Shown: positions 37,935 through 47,408, numbered from the stretch's first letter. The stretch is 64,000 nt of DNA from Chloroflexota bacterium (GCA_023459215.1 JAEWVF010000071.1:30150-94149), one strand, 5' to 3'. The notes: generated by a model from the sequence alone, not told the origin. Translations and numbers: made by a program.

Positions 37935-38863
37935 CCACCGAATTCTTCTCCGCAACGGTACTGATCGGTATTCTTGCCTCCGGCATCCGCTTGGCAACTC
38001 CTTACCTGTACGCAGCCATCGGTGAAACCTTCGGTCAGCGCAGCGGTGTGCTGAACCTGGGTGTCGAAGGGCAGATGTTGATGGGCGCTTTTACCGCCTT
38101 CTACATTACCTTGCAGACCGGGAACGTCTGGCTGGGACTGTTGGCCGCAATTTTGGTCGGGGCATTGATGGGCCTGGCGATGGCTTTTGTCAGCATCCGT
38201 TTCCGCGCCCAGCAGGGCATCAGCGGGATTGGGTTCTACCTGTTTGGCCTGGGGATGAGCGACTTGCTCTTCCAGAAGCTGCTCGGCGAGGTCAAAACGG
38301 TCGGCGGGTTCCCGGCGGTGGAAATTCCCTTCTTGAGCGACCTGCCGGTCGTTGGGGAAATCTTTTTCCGCCAGAACTTGCTGGTTTACCTGGCCTTTTT
38401 GCTGGTTCCGGTTGCCTGGTTTGTACTCAACAAAACCACCCTGGGATTAAAGATTCGCGCCGTTGGCGAGAATCCGCAGGCGGCTGACACGCTTGGCGTC
38501 AGCGTCTCGCAGATTCGCTACCTGACGGTCACCATGGGCGGCGTGTTTTCGGCGATTGCCGGCGCTTCCCTGTCGATTGCCAACCTGAATGTTTTCCAGC
38601 AGAACATGACCAGCGGCCTAGGCTTTATCGCGGTCGCCCTGGTTTATTTTGGCGGCTGGCGGCCTTTCGGAGTCATGTTTGGCGCGTTGTTGTTCAGCAT
38701 GGTTAACTCCTTGCAGTTGTGGATGCAGGTTTTGAACGTTCCCATCCCGTCCGATTTTGCGGTGATGATGCCATATGTGTTGACAATTATCGTGCTTGTG
38801 CTAACGGTGGGGCGGGTACGCGGCCCCTCGGCATTGAGCAAGCCGTTCGTCCGAGAGGGGTGA
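37931..38863 (+). CDS. ABC transporter permease, nucleoside/BMP type (second permease)
   Basis: 310 aa. BPD_transp_2 fold; FGQRSGVLNLGVEGQMLMGA is the counterpart of the ISFRAKVINIGGEGQ line in the first permease, and LKIRAVGENPQAADTLGVSV is the coupling loop that meets the ATPase. YufQ type. Starts on an ATGA overlap with the first permease, so both are made in step. The BMP binding-protein gene follows after 102 bp with its own RBS. Confidence 0.9.
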   Translation: MTTEFFSATVLIGILASGIRLATPYLYAAIGETFGQRSGVLNLGVEGQMLMGAFTAFYITLQTGNVWLGLLAAILVGALMGLAMAFVSIRFRAQQGISGIGFYLFGLGMSDLLFQKLLGEVKTVGGFPAVEIPFLSDLPVVGEIFFRQNLLVYLAFLLVPVAWFVLNKTTLGLKIRAVGENPQAADTLGVSVSQIRYLTVTMGGVFSAIAGASLSIANLNVFQQNMTSGLGFIAVALVYFGGWRPFGVMFGALLFSMVNSLQLWMQVLNVPIPSDFAVMMPYVLTIIVLVLTVGRVRGPSALSKPFVREG

Positions 38864-38965
38864 TTCTTTTTGCCGTGGACTTTGTCCAAAGGAGGTAGAG
38901 AATCCCAAACAGTCCTGTGTCCTTTTCGTTGAATCCCCGTTTAAAACTCACAAGGAGAAAAGAAG

Positions 38966-39970
38966 ATGTCCAAAATGATGAAAGTTCTGAGCTTGATCAC
39001 CTTGTTTGTGTTGGTCTTGGGCGCTTGCGCCCCGGCTGAGCAGGCTGCGCCAACCGAAGAAGGCAAGGTATTTCGCGTTGCGGTCATTATGCCCAGCGCC
39101 ATCAATGACCTGGCTTTCAGCCAGTCGATGTACCAGGCGCTCGTCCAGATGCAGGCTGAACTCGGCGGCCCGACCAAGATGGAATTGGTTTACTCCGAAA
39201 ACATGTTTGTGGTGGATGATGCTGCGGCTGCCATTCGCGATTATGCTTCGCAGGGCTACAATCTGGTGATTGCGCACGGCTCACAGTACGGTTCCTCCCT
39301 GCGCGAGATCGCTCCCGACTTCCCGACGACCGCTTTTGCCCATGGCACCACTGCCGCCACTTTTGTAGATGATGGCATCACCAATGTCTTCGCTTATGAA
39401 GCCGCCTCGAATGAGGGCGGATATGTGAACGGTGTCATGGCGGCCTTGCTCTCGAAGAGTGGCGTGATTGGCGTGGTTGGCCCGATTGAAACCGGCGATG
39501 CCAAGCTCTACATCGATGGCTTTGTGGCCGGCGCAAAGGCTACCAAGCCCGATATTACGGTCAATGTCAACTACACCGGTTCCTTCTCGGATGTTGCTCT
39601 GGCCTCCGAGGCGGCTAATACCCATGTCGCGGCGGGTGCGGATGTGATGTCTGGAACCGCCCAGATGGTGGTCGGCGCGATTGGCGTTGGCAAAGAGAAG
39701 AACGTACTCTGGTTCGGCACGCAATCCAGCCAGACCAGCCTGGCCCCCGAAATTGTCGTCGCCAACCAGATTTACAACTGGAAGGTAGTTTTGCGCGACA
39801 TCTTTGATTTGATCAACCAGGGCACCTACGGCGGCAAGGCCTACATCATCACGCTCGAAAACGGCGGCCTGGTGATGGAATTCAATGACGGCTATAGCCT
39901 GCCCGAGGATGTCAAGGCCAAGGCCGATGAGACCATTAAGGGAATCATCGACGGCAGCATTAATCCCTAA
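38966..39970 (+). CDS. BMP-family substrate-binding lipoprotein
   Basis: 334 aa. Signal peptide with lipobox VLGACAPAE (Cys about 20). BMP (Med/PnrA) fold: FRVAVIMPSAINDLAFSQSMYQAL at the start, later IAHGSQYGSS and GGYVNGVMAALLSKSGVIGVVGP. The family binds purine nucleosides (PnrA, BmpA) or similar ligands and passes them to YufP/YufQ-like permeases. Good RBS (AAGGAGAAAAG). Located between the permeases and the ATPase, an order seen in this family when the binding protein needs higher expression; a hairpin follows its stop. Confidence 0.9.
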   Translation: MSKMMKVLSLITLFVLVLGACAPAEQAAPTEEGKVFRVAVIMPSAINDLAFSQSMYQALVQMQAELGGPTKMELVYSENMFVVDDAAAAIRDYASQGYNLVIAHGSQYGSSLREIAPDFPTTAFAHGTTAATFVDDGITNVFAYEAASNEGGYVNGVMAALLSKSGVIGVVGPIETGDAKLYIDGFVAGAKATKPDITVNVNYTGSFSDVALASEAANTHVAAGADVMSGTAQMVVGAIGVGKEKNVLWFGTQSSQTSLAPEIVVANQIYNWKVVLRDIFDLINQGTYGGKAYIITLENGGLVMEFNDGYSLPEDVKAKADETIKGIIDGSINP

Positions 39971-39981
39971 ACGCTGAGCGC

Positions 39982-40014
39982 TGAACGGGAGGCGGAAACT
40001 CAGCCTCCCGTTCA
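39982..40014 (+). terminator. Hairpin after the binding-protein gene (attenuator or mRNA stabiliser)
   Basis: 12-bp stem (39982-39993 with 40003-40014) without a U-tract directly behind it; a second small stem (CTGCCC/GGGCAG) with a T6 loop follows. It may limit readthrough into the ATPase gene or protect the upstream mRNA. Confidence 0.5.
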
Positions 40015-40206
40015 GTCTGCCCTGTTTTTTATCGGGCAGGCAACAAGGCTTGCCGTCCGGGGAGGAAACTTTCCTCTCCAGATGGGAAAGCTTGTTTACC
40101 GGGTATCTAAACCAAAAAGGCCAGGTTTGGCTCGCTTTCGCTGGATTTTTATTGAGCGATTTATACACAGAGCAGAGACGGTGTTCACTTTTTCTCAGGA
40201 GTCGGT

Positions 40207-41754
40207 ATGTCAGTCGATCAGCCCCATGCCATTCAGCGCCAGAAGATAGAACATCTCGAACTGAAGAATATCACCAAGCGTTTTCCGGGCGTTTTGGCCA
40301 ATGCGCATGTTGATTTTGATGTCCGGGAAGGTGAAGTTCACGCGCTTCTGGGGGAAAACGGCGCAGGCAAGAGCACGTTGATGAAAATCTTGTATGGACT
40401 GTACCAGCCGGACGATGGCGAAGTGTTCATCAACGGCAAACCGGTCAAAATTACATCCCCGAACGATGCAATCAACCTCGGGATCGGCATGATTCACCAG
40501 CACTTTATGCTGGTCGACAGCCTGACCGTGGCCGAGAATATCGCCCTTGGGCTGCCCTCTTCGCGCGGATTTGTGACTGATTTGGATATCGTCTCGAAGC
40601 GGATCGAGGCCCTGGCCCTGAAATATGGCTTGCTGGTCGATCCGAATGCCTATGTCTGGCAGTTGGCGGTCGGCCAGCGCCAGCGCGTCGAGATTCTCAA
40701 GGCGCTTTATCGCGGCGCGGATTTGCTCATCCTCGACGAGCCGACAGCGGTCCTGACTCCGCAGGAAGTGGATGAGTTCATGGCCACCATCCGCCAGATG
40801 ACCCAGGAAAAGCATTCGATTATCTTTATTTCGCACAAACTCCATGAGGTGATTGCCATCAGCCAGCGCGTGACCGTGCTGCGCAATGGTCGCCGGGTTG
40901 ACTCGCGCCCGACGGCCGGATGCACCAAGCACGACCTGGCGCGGATGATGGTCGGCCAGGAGATTGTCATGCCCAAGGTCAGCGCCCCGCCGAAGCTGGG
41001 CGAGGTGCGCCTGGAGTTGAAAAACGTACACGCCTTGAGCGACCGCGAAACTCCGGCCCTGCGCGGCATCGATTTGCGAATCCAATCTGGTGAGATTGTT
41101 GGGTTGGCGGGCGTTTCCGGCAACGGACAGGCCGAACTGGCCCAAGTGATCACCGGCCTGCGTCACGCCGAGCAGGGCCAGGTGCTGATCGATGGCAAGG
41201 AGATGACCGGCAAGCTGCCCGCCCAAATCATCCGTTGTGGGCTGGCTTATATCCCCGAAGAGCGGATGCGCGATGGCATGGTGCAGGATTTCAGCATCTC
41301 GGAGAATATCATCCTGCGCGATCACAGCCAGTCGCCGTATGCCAGCCGCGGATTTTTGATCCACCGCATCATCGCCGAATTTACCGACCGGCTCATTCGC
41401 CTGTTCCAGATCAAAACGCCCTCGCGCGAGACGCCGGCGCGGAATTTGTCGGGGGGCAATATCCAGAAAGTGGTTCTGGCGCGTGAGCTTTCGCGCAGCC
41501 CGCGCATCGTCATCGCCGCCCAGCCGACCCGCGGCCTGGACATCGGCGCGACCGAATACGTTCACACCAGCCTGCTCGAGCAGCGCGAAAAAGGCGCAGC
41601 CATCCTGCTGATTTCGGAAGATTTGGATGAGGTGTTGGCGCTGTCGGATCGGGTGGCGGTCATTTACGAGGGCCGCATGATGGGCATCCTCGATAACAAG
41701 GACGCCGAGCGCGAGCGGATCGGTTTGCTGATGGCCGGGGTCCAGGCGGAGTAG
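40207..41754 (+). CDS. ABC transporter ATP-binding protein, tandem ATPase (nucleoside/BMP type)
   Basis: 515 aa, two fused ATPase domains. First: Walker A GENGAGKST, signature AVGQRQRVEILKAL, Walker B LLILDEPTAVLTP. Second: degenerate Walker A GVSGNGQAEL, signature LSGGNIQKVVLAREL, with ARELSRSPRIVIAAQPTRGLD in the Walker B position (no Asp-Glu, as is usual in this RbsA/YufO class). Powers the importer formed by the permeases at 36762 and 37931. It lies 236 bp behind the binding-protein gene, beyond hairpins, so it may also have its own promoter. Confidence 0.92.
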   Translation: MSVDQPHAIQRQKIEHLELKNITKRFPGVLANAHVDFDVREGEVHALLGENGAGKSTLMKILYGLYQPDDGEVFINGKPVKITSPNDAINLGIGMIHQHFMLVDSLTVAENIALGLPSSRGFVTDLDIVSKRIEALALKYGLLVDPNAYVWQLAVGQRQRVEILKALYRGADLLILDEPTAVLTPQEVDEFMATIRQMTQEKHSIIFISHKLHEVIAISQRVTVLRNGRRVDSRPTAGCTKHDLARMMVGQEIVMPKVSAPPKLGEVRLELKNVHALSDRETPALRGIDLRIQSGEIVGLAGVSGNGQAELAQVITGLRHAEQGQVLIDGKEMTGKLPAQIIRCGLAYIPEERMRDGMVQDFSISENIILRDHSQSPYASRGFLIHRIIAEFTDRLIRLFQIKTPSRETPARNLSGGNIQKVVLARELSRSPRIVIAAQPTRGLDIGATEYVHTSLLEQREKGAAILLISEDLDEVLALSDRVAVIYEGRMMGILDNKDAERERIGLLMAGVQAE

Positions 41755-41833
41755 CTTTCACCCTGTGTCGCGCGCCGATTGTGCTAGAATCAGCCCATCC
41801 ACAACCATTCTGAATTACAACCGAGGAAAAACC

Positions 41834-42796
41834 ATGCTTCGTTCTTTCCTGATTTATTTGTCCAAGGCTGCCTGGGCGCAGAACATCGTCACCAACTGGA
41901 GCTTTGCCTGGAAGTCCGTCTCCCGTTTTATTGCCGGCACAACCATTCAGGAGGCGTTGCAGGTGGTGCGTACGCTGAACGCGAAAGGCATCAATGCCAC
42001 CCTCGACCAGTTGGGTGAGCACACCTCCACCGCCGAGGAGGCCAATCGCGCCGCGGACGGAATCATTGCCGTGCTGGAAGCCATCCAGGAGGCCGGGGTA
42101 CGCTCGAATGTTTCGATCAAGCTGACCCAGATTGGGATGGGCATGGATGACGAGGTCTGCCGCGCGAATTTACAGCGCATCCTGGCCGTGGCCAAAAAGC
42201 ACAAGAATTTTGTCCGTATCGACATCGAGGACTCATTCTATGTCGATAAAACCATTGCTTTTTATCGTGAGATGCTCGAGAAGGGCTTCACCACCAGGAT
42301 GGTGGGCATGGCGATCCAATCCTACCTGTACCGGGCCGAGAAGGATGTCCGCGAATTGACCGAAATCGGCACCACCTTCCGTCTGATCAAGGGCGCTTAC
42401 AAGGAACCTGCCGAGGTGGCTTATCCCAAAAAAGCGGATGTGGATGCCAACTTCGACACCCTGACCTCGATCCTGATCGATGCTTCGCTGGCGCAGGAGA
42501 GCAAACTCAGCAAGGATGGGCGCATCCCGGCTATCCCGGCGATTGCCACCCACGACGAAAAACGGGTCGACTTTGCCAAATCGTATGCCCAGAAGGTAGG
42601 GCTGCCCAAAAACGGTCTGGAATTCCAGATGCTGTATGGCATCCGCCGCGACTTGCAGGAAAATCTTGCCGGCGAAGGCTACCCGGTGCGCGTTTATGTC
42701 CCCTTTGGCACGCACTGGTATCCGTACTTTATGCGCCGCCTGGCCGAACGCCCGGCGAATTTGTGGTTCATTGTTTCGAATTTCTTCAAAAAATAA
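41834..42796 (+). CDS. Proline dehydrogenase family protein (monofunctional)
   Basis: 320 aa from ATG 41834 (CGAGGAAAAA upstream; the frame is open to 41765). FAD-binding (beta/alpha)8 barrel: SIKLTQIGMGMDD, RIDIEDSFYVD, FRLIKGAYKEPAEVAY and the C-terminal VRVYVPFGTHWYPYFMRRLAERP, which carries the YxxRRxxE substrate-binding line. Oxidises L-proline to pyrroline-5-carboxylate, passing electrons to the quinone pool at the membrane. The partner P5C dehydrogenase is not in the window. Single gene ending at the border of the convergent lipoprotein gene (1 bp from its stop). Confidence 0.9.
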   Translation: MLRSFLIYLSKAAWAQNIVTNWSFAWKSVSRFIAGTTIQEALQVVRTLNAKGINATLDQLGEHTSTAEEANRAADGIIAVLEAIQEAGVRSNVSIKLTQIGMGMDDEVCRANLQRILAVAKKHKNFVRIDIEDSFYVDKTIAFYREMLEKGFTTRMVGMAIQSYLYRAEKDVRELTEIGTTFRLIKGAYKEPAEVAYPKKADVDANFDTLTSILIDASLAQESKLSKDGRIPAIPAIATHDEKRVDFAKSYAQKVGLPKNGLEFQMLYGIRRDLQENLAGEGYPVRVYVPFGTHWYPYFMRRLAERPANLWFIVSNFFKK

Positions 42797-43378
42797 TTAC
42801 CGGACCTCGATTTCGAGCAGCCATTTGACCCAGGTATAACCCGGCAGGGCCGGGAAGGCTGCCCGCAGCGGGAACCCGTGCAGGATGGGCACGGCCTGTC
42901 CCTCCCACTCATAGGCCAGGAAATTCAGTTCGGATAAAGCATCCTTCAGCAGGACTGTGGAAGAATAACCGTCGGCGCCACTCAGTTTGATCTGGGTGGC
43001 GTCTGCTTGTACCCCGGCCAGTTCAAGGATGTAGGTTAACGGCACCCCGGCCCAGGTGGCCGAATCTTCGAAGTTTCCGCGGCAGATGATGGTCGTCAGG
43101 GATTCGATGCGGGGCATACAGCGCAAATCGTCATAACTCAACTCAAGGGGTGTAGCGACCTTGCCGGTCACCCGCAGCCGCCAGCTTTCGACATCGATCA
43201 CCTGGTAGCTGCCGGTGATGTGCAAGCCGGTGCTCTCATCCAACTCGGTATAGCCGGGGATAACCGCCGGCAGGGTCGGCACAACCACCGGGCGCGGACG
43301 GCATTCGTCGCTGAGTTGGGCGCAGCCGGCCAGCAGGAAAGCCAGGAGTCCCAGCCAGGTCAGCAGGTTCCTATTCAT
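42797..43378 (-). CDS. Lipoprotein with a sulfite-oxidase-type molybdopterin-binding fold
   Basis: 193 aa. Lipobox FLLAGCAQ, then a compact SUOX-fold domain: LELSYDDLRCMPRIE, TIICRGNFEDSATWAGVPL with the Cys at the Mo-ligand position (usual form T-x-x-C-x-G-N), and the C-terminal HGFPLRAAFPALPGYTWVKWLLEIEV. Ordinary sulfite oxidases and MsrP are longer (over 300 aa) with a dimerisation domain; here only the cofactor domain is present, on a lipid anchor, so export would be by Sec without a Tat RR motif. That is odd for a molybdenum protein and suggests either a cofactor-free descendant or an unusual enzyme. Follows the lipase gene by 15 bp, probably one operon. Confidence 0.75.
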   Translation of the reverse strand: MNRNLLTWLGLLAFLLAGCAQLSDECRPRPVVVPTLPAVIPGYTELDESTGLHITGSYQVIDVESWRLRVTGKVATPLELSYDDLRCMPRIESLTTIICRGNFEDSATWAGVPLTYILELAGVQADATQIKLSGADGYSSTVLLKDALSELNFLAYEWEGQAVPILHGFPLRAAFPALPGYTWVKWLLEIEVR

Positions 43379-43393
43379 GGGGTGCGAACCGCT

Positions 43394-44224
43394 TTACTTC
43401 CCCAATTCGGCCAGGTAGGTATCCATCGAATGGTTCAGCCCCAGGCTGTTGCCCTGGAAACTGAAATCCACCGCCTGGCCGACGTGGGTGTAATAGCCGC
43501 TCGGCAGCAGCGGGATTTCGACCGGCAGCGGGATGGAGGTGACCAGATCGCTGGTGTTGACCACCCGGAAGGTTTGCGCGCCCGCCAGGCTGTCGTAGGC
43601 GCGCCCAAAGGCGGCGTCGCCGACGCGCGGCCCGCCAAAGTTGTACAGGGTCGGCTGCTTGAAGTGCGTCGACCGGGACACATCCGGCAGGGCGAGCAGG
43701 CACAAAGCGCCGCCCAGGCTGTGCCCGCCGATGAAGAGCGGGAAATCCGGGCTGATCTCATCGAGCGGCTTGATGAAGCTCTCGCGGCAGCGCCGGTAAA
43801 TGTTCTGGAATCCGTCTGAAACTTTGCCCCAGCTTTTCAGGCGGTAGTCCTGCATCTTGATGTTCGCGTCGAAAATCCACTCGCGCGGGGTGACGGTGCC
43901 GCGGAAAATCAGATAAGCGACCTTGTCCTTCAGTACCACAAAACCCATCGGCACATCTTCGATAATCATTTCCTCCAGCCCGAACGAAACCGGGTCTTGG
44001 GCCTGGATGGCCTCCACTTCGCGGTCGATGGCTGTTTTGGCGCTTTCATCGTTGGCGTCGAAGGAAAGATAGGTGCGGTAGCTTATCTCGCAGACCAGTT
44101 CGTAGCCGTCTTTGAGCGCCCAGGGCTGCTTGTTTTTGAAGGCCTCGAAGCGTTGGTAGGCCTGGATCACCAGTTTGCCGAGTTCGATGGCGCGTTTCGG
44201 GTCGAAATTGGGTGGAAAGTACAT
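43394..44224 (-). CDS. Class 3 lipase family protein
   Basis: 276 aa from ATG at 44222-44224, preceded on the - strand by AAAGGAGGCC; the longer frame to 44281 has no RBS. alpha/beta hydrolase of the fungal lipase type (PF01764): AYLIFRGTVTPREW, nucleophile Ser in IGGHSLGGALCLLAL (GxSxG), NFGGPRVGD, and VVNTSDLVTSIP with the likely catalytic Asp, then a His near HVGQ. No signal peptide, so a cytoplasmic or non-classical location. Substrate (lipid or ester) unknown. Operon with the SUOX-like lipoprotein downstream. Confidence 0.85.
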   Translation of the reverse strand: MYFPPNFDPKRAIELGKLVIQAYQRFEAFKNKQPWALKDGYELVCEISYRTYLSFDANDESAKTAIDREVEAIQAQDPVSFGLEEMIIEDVPMGFVVLKDKVAYLIFRGTVTPREWIFDANIKMQDYRLKSWGKVSDGFQNIYRRCRESFIKPLDEISPDFPLFIGGHSLGGALCLLALPDVSRSTHFKQPTLYNFGGPRVGDAAFGRAYDSLAGAQTFRVVNTSDLVTSIPLPVEIPLLPSGYYTHVGQAVDFSFQGNSLGLNHSMDTYLAELGK

Positions 44225-44342
44225 GGCGGCCTCCTTTAGGTGATTTATTATTGCATACTTTGGGACGGGATTTTCATGCAATATTCAAGCCGTGGATGGT
44301 AAAATCGAATCGATTACGGGTTGGATTTTGCCAGGAGCATTC

Positions 44343-46112
44343 ATGCAATTTCAGTATACGCCTTACCTTTTGCCGGTGATTGTCGCCTCGGCCATCTCGC
44401 TGTGGATCGCATTTTACGGCTGGCAGCGCCGCGCCGAACAAAGTGCGCTTTTGCTTTCGTTCCTGTCGCTGGCGTTGACGGAGTGGCTGGTCTTTTATGC
44501 CTTGCAGATTTCCGGGGCGAATTTGCAGACCAAGGTGCTTTTTGGCGAACTGAAATATATCGGCGTGGCCGGCACCCCGTTGATCTGGTTGTTCTTTGCC
44601 ATCCGCTTTGCCAACCCCGAAAAGCAGAACCTGCCGCTGGGGTGGGGGATTGCCCTCTCGGTTGTGCCGGTTCTGACCAGCATCCTTTCGGCGACCACGC
44701 GCTGGCACGGCTGGTTCTGGAGCAACCCGCAATGGGTGCAGGCCTCCGGTTTTAGCGATTTCAGCGTTGATTATGGCTTGTGGTACTGGATTCACGTCAG
44801 CTATTCGTATGGCCTGATTTTGGCCGGGACGATTCTGGTCTTCCGCGCGCTTGGCCGCCGGCGCGGCATCCAGCGCAACCAGGCCATCGCCCTGATTTTT
44901 TCGGTGCTGACCCCCTGGTTCGGCAATATCCTGTATTTTTCGGGCTACAACCCGATCCCCTACCTGGACCTGACCCCGTTTGCCTTCACCATCACCGCCG
45001 CCCTGTTGACCTGGGCGATTATTGGCTTCCGCCTGGTGGAACTGGCCCCGATTGCCCGCGACCTGATTGTCGATGAGATGAAGGACGGCATGATTGTGAT
45101 CGATGTCCGCGGGCAGGTGGTTGACTTTAACCCGGCAGCGGGGGCGATGGTCGGGATTACGCCCTCGCGGGCGATTGGCAAGCCGCTGGCGGATATCCTG
45201 GCGGCCTGGCCCGATCTTGTCGAGCGTTACCGGGACGTTATCGATACCCTCGAAGAGATTCCGCTGGAGGCCGGGCGCTGGGTCGAATTGCAAATTTCTG
45301 CCCTGCACGACCGGCGCGCCAACTTCCTGGGACGGGTGATTGTCGTCCGCGACATCACCGCCCGCAAGGAAACCGAAACCGCCCTTTCGACGGCCCTGGC
45401 CCAGGCGCGCGAGGCCAGCCGCCTGAAGAACCAGTTACTGGCCAGGGTCAGCCACGAACTGCGCACCCCGCTGGGTGGCATCCTGGGCTACGCCGAATTG
45501 CTGCGTTTGAATTCCTTTGGCGACCTGAACGGGAAACAGGATGAAGTCATGGCCGAGATTGTCGAGAGCGCCAATTACCTGGGCGGAATCATCGACGATT
45601 TGCTCGACCAGGCCCAACTGGACTCCGAAACCCTGATTTTGCAGAATGCGCGCCTGTCGCTCGAGCCGCTTTTTGAGCGCCTCAAGGCCCGCTACCTGCC
45701 CCTGGCTGCTGCCAAAAGCCTGGCGTTTGACCTGCGGATTGCCCCCAACCTGCCCAAGGCCATCTACGCCGACGAGCGCCGCCTCGAACAAATCCTGGAT
45801 AACCTGCTCGACAATGCCTTCAAATTCACCAGCCAGGGCCGGGTGGAATTGAGCCTGAGTCTGCCCGACCCGAGCCGCTGGATGATTGAAGTGGCTGATA
45901 CCGGATCGGGCATCCAGCCGGAAGCGCAGCTTTACATCTTCGAGCCCTTCCGCCAGGTCAGCAGCGCCATCACCCGTAACAATCGCGGCTCCGGCCTGGG
46001 ACTGTCGATTACCCGCCAGTTGGTCGAGTTGATGCAGGGCGAAATCCGCCTGGACAGCCAACCCGGCCAGGGCAGCACCTTTACCGTCACCCTGCCGCTG
46101 GTGCGCGGCTAG
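44343..46112 (+). CDS. Membrane histidine kinase (7TM, PAS, HisKA, HATPase)
   Basis: 589 aa from ATG 44343 (CCAGGAGC RBS 6 bp before; the frame is open to 44292). N-terminal seven-helix region (about 1-220) of the PF16927 histidine-kinase 7TM type, PAS domain (about 225-345, MIVIDVRGQVVDFNPAAG), HisKA with phospho-acceptor His in ARVSHELRTPLGGILGY, and HATPase_c with N box EQILDNLLDNAFKFT, G1 VADTGSGI, and G2 NNRGSGLGLSI. Senses an unknown extracellular or membrane signal. No response regulator gene is adjacent, so it is an orphan kinase in this window. Confidence 0.92.
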   Translation: MQFQYTPYLLPVIVASAISLWIAFYGWQRRAEQSALLLSFLSLALTEWLVFYALQISGANLQTKVLFGELKYIGVAGTPLIWLFFAIRFANPEKQNLPLGWGIALSVVPVLTSILSATTRWHGWFWSNPQWVQASGFSDFSVDYGLWYWIHVSYSYGLILAGTILVFRALGRRRGIQRNQAIALIFSVLTPWFGNILYFSGYNPIPYLDLTPFAFTITAALLTWAIIGFRLVELAPIARDLIVDEMKDGMIVIDVRGQVVDFNPAAGAMVGITPSRAIGKPLADILAAWPDLVERYRDVIDTLEEIPLEAGRWVELQISALHDRRANFLGRVIVVRDITARKETETALSTALAQAREASRLKNQLLARVSHELRTPLGGILGYAELLRLNSFGDLNGKQDEVMAEIVESANYLGGIIDDLLDQAQLDSETLILQNARLSLEPLFERLKARYLPLAAAKSLAFDLRIAPNLPKAIYADERRLEQILDNLLDNAFKFTSQGRVELSLSLPDPSRWMIEVADTGSGIQPEAQLYIFEPFRQVSSAITRNNRGSGLGLSITRQLVELMQGEIRLDSQPGQGSTFTVTLPLVRG

Positions 46113-46262
46113 GTTTTTTATCTCGCCCGTTTTTAACGGGAAAAGGCTTTGAGTTATTGAAAGATAACCACAGAGATGCTGAGCGCGCGGAGTTTTTAAT
46201 GCTATTTCTCCGTGTCTCTGTGGTGAAATCCCCGCTAATTACGGCAGAGCCAGTTTTTTGCC
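46113..46262 (-). repeat. MITE-like element, family C, inverted copy
   Basis: Reverse complement matches 56250-56410 along most of its length: GGCTCT..CCGTAATTA..CGGG at one end, central CACAGAGACACGGAG / CTCTGTGGTTATC arms, and CCCGTTAAAAACGGG at the other. Starts at the base after the kinase stop codon. Confidence 0.7.
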
Positions 46263-46273
46263 GCCTGTGCGGA

Positions 46274-47191
46274 TTATTTCCCCAGCCTGGTTTGCAACTC
46301 GTTTCGCAGTCGTTCCAGTTCGGATTTGCTGGCGGCTGCGAAAATCTTTTTAAGCGTTTCGCCCGATGACAGGCCGATGGACAGGTGCAGCCGTTCGGCC
46401 TCGCCGGCCTCGATGGCAACCGAGCGGATGCTGCCCAGGGGGATATACTGCCAGACGCCGCCATGCCTGCTCTCGCGGATGCCCTTGGCGCGCTCATCGT
46501 CGCGGATCAGGATCAACTCCTTATCAGTAAGGATCGCCAGGTGGGCCAGGGACACGACCCGGTAATACGTCCAGCCGAAGATTTTCCAGACTGGCTGGCG
46601 GATTTCGGGCTGCAACAGCGACTGGAGCACGGTTTCACCTGCGATCAGGCTGTTGCGGGCGTAGTTCATGAATTTGAAGTTCGGGTCGGACAAATAATCG
46701 AACTTGTCTTTTTCGGTTTTTAGCTGGCTGGCGCTGTTTTCTTCAGCGGCCGGCCTGATTTTCTTCAAAAAGGCAGCGTAATAGCGGTCGCTGGTAGTGT
46801 TGAATTCAATGGTCGAGCGCCCGACTTCGCCCTCGCTGGTGAACCCGTGGATGCTGATCCACGAGTTGAGCAGAACAACCCCCACTTCGAGCATGACGAT
46901 GTTTTGATAGGGATAGCTTTTCCTGAGCACCTGGCCCTTGCTGGATTCGAGGATGTGCATGGCCTGCGGACTTTCGCAAACCAGTTTTTCAGTTGTCCTG
47001 CGCAGGAACTTGTCGAGCGGCGGGGCCAGGACGAGGTGCGGGAAGTTCGGGCTGGCAGCCAGCAGCGGTTCGAGCGCGGGACGGTAAATCTCAGGGATTT
47101 CCGCCTCGGACTCGATGACTTTTGACCACGCCATCATGGTTTGGCGCGCGCCGGTCAGCACTGCTTGCGATGGGTTGGCGTTGGGAGACAT
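46274..47191 (-). CDS. Protein of unknown function with a PH-like C-terminal domain
   Basis: 305 aa, soluble, no signal peptide. About 200 N-terminal residues of mixed structure (LAPPLDKFLRRTTEKLVCES; HGFTSEGEVGRSTIEFNTT) are followed by a segment that reads like a bacterial PH/GRAM domain: LAILTDKELILIRDDE, then GGVWQYIPLGSIRSVAIE, a charged strand and a final amphipathic helix (ASKSELERLRNELQTRL). The TDKELILIRD and IPLGSI spacing is typical of PH-like domains. No function assigned. Convergent with the kinase gene; a repeat lies between them. Confidence 0.6.
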   Translation of the reverse strand: MSPNANPSQAVLTGARQTMMAWSKVIESEAEIPEIYRPALEPLLAASPNFPHLVLAPPLDKFLRRTTEKLVCESPQAMHILESSKGQVLRKSYPYQNIVMLEVGVVLLNSWISIHGFTSEGEVGRSTIEFNTTSDRYYAAFLKKIRPAAEENSASQLKTEKDKFDYLSDPNFKFMNYARNSLIAGETVLQSLLQPEIRQPVWKIFGWTYYRVVSLAHLAILTDKELILIRDDERAKGIRESRHGGVWQYIPLGSIRSVAIEAGEAERLHLSIGLSSGETLKKIFAAASKSELERLRNELQTRLGK

Positions 47192-47325
47192 GGACAGCTA
47201 CCTTTCCGGGTTGTGGCGCTTGCCGAAACAACCCAGGACGATTGTACGCCCAAATCCCGCCCGCGGCTACCGGATTTTCTCCCGATTTCGCGGGGGGAAT
47301 CCCCTGTTTGATTGATTATTTACCC

Positions 47326-47390
47326 GTCATTGCGAGCTGTCCTGAGCGGAGCGTTTTCCAGCGTAGTCGAAGGGCGGCGTGGCAATCTCC
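47326..47390. repeat. Dispersed palindromic repeat, family B
   Basis: CGTCATTGCGAGCTGTCCTGAGCGGAG at the left, GTAGTCGAAGGGCGGCGTGGCAATCTCC at the right (each over positions 47326-47390): a mixture of the CCTGAGCGGAG motif and the widespread TTGCGAGC/GGCAATCTC repeat. It occupies the gap before the ROCO gene stop. Confidence 0.6.
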
Positions 47391-47408
47391 TGTCATCAAC
47401 CAACGCTA

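Noticed and set aside
40210..41565. 451-codon open frame on the - strand
   Set aside because: Antisense to the tandem ABC ATPase with all motifs intact on the + strand.
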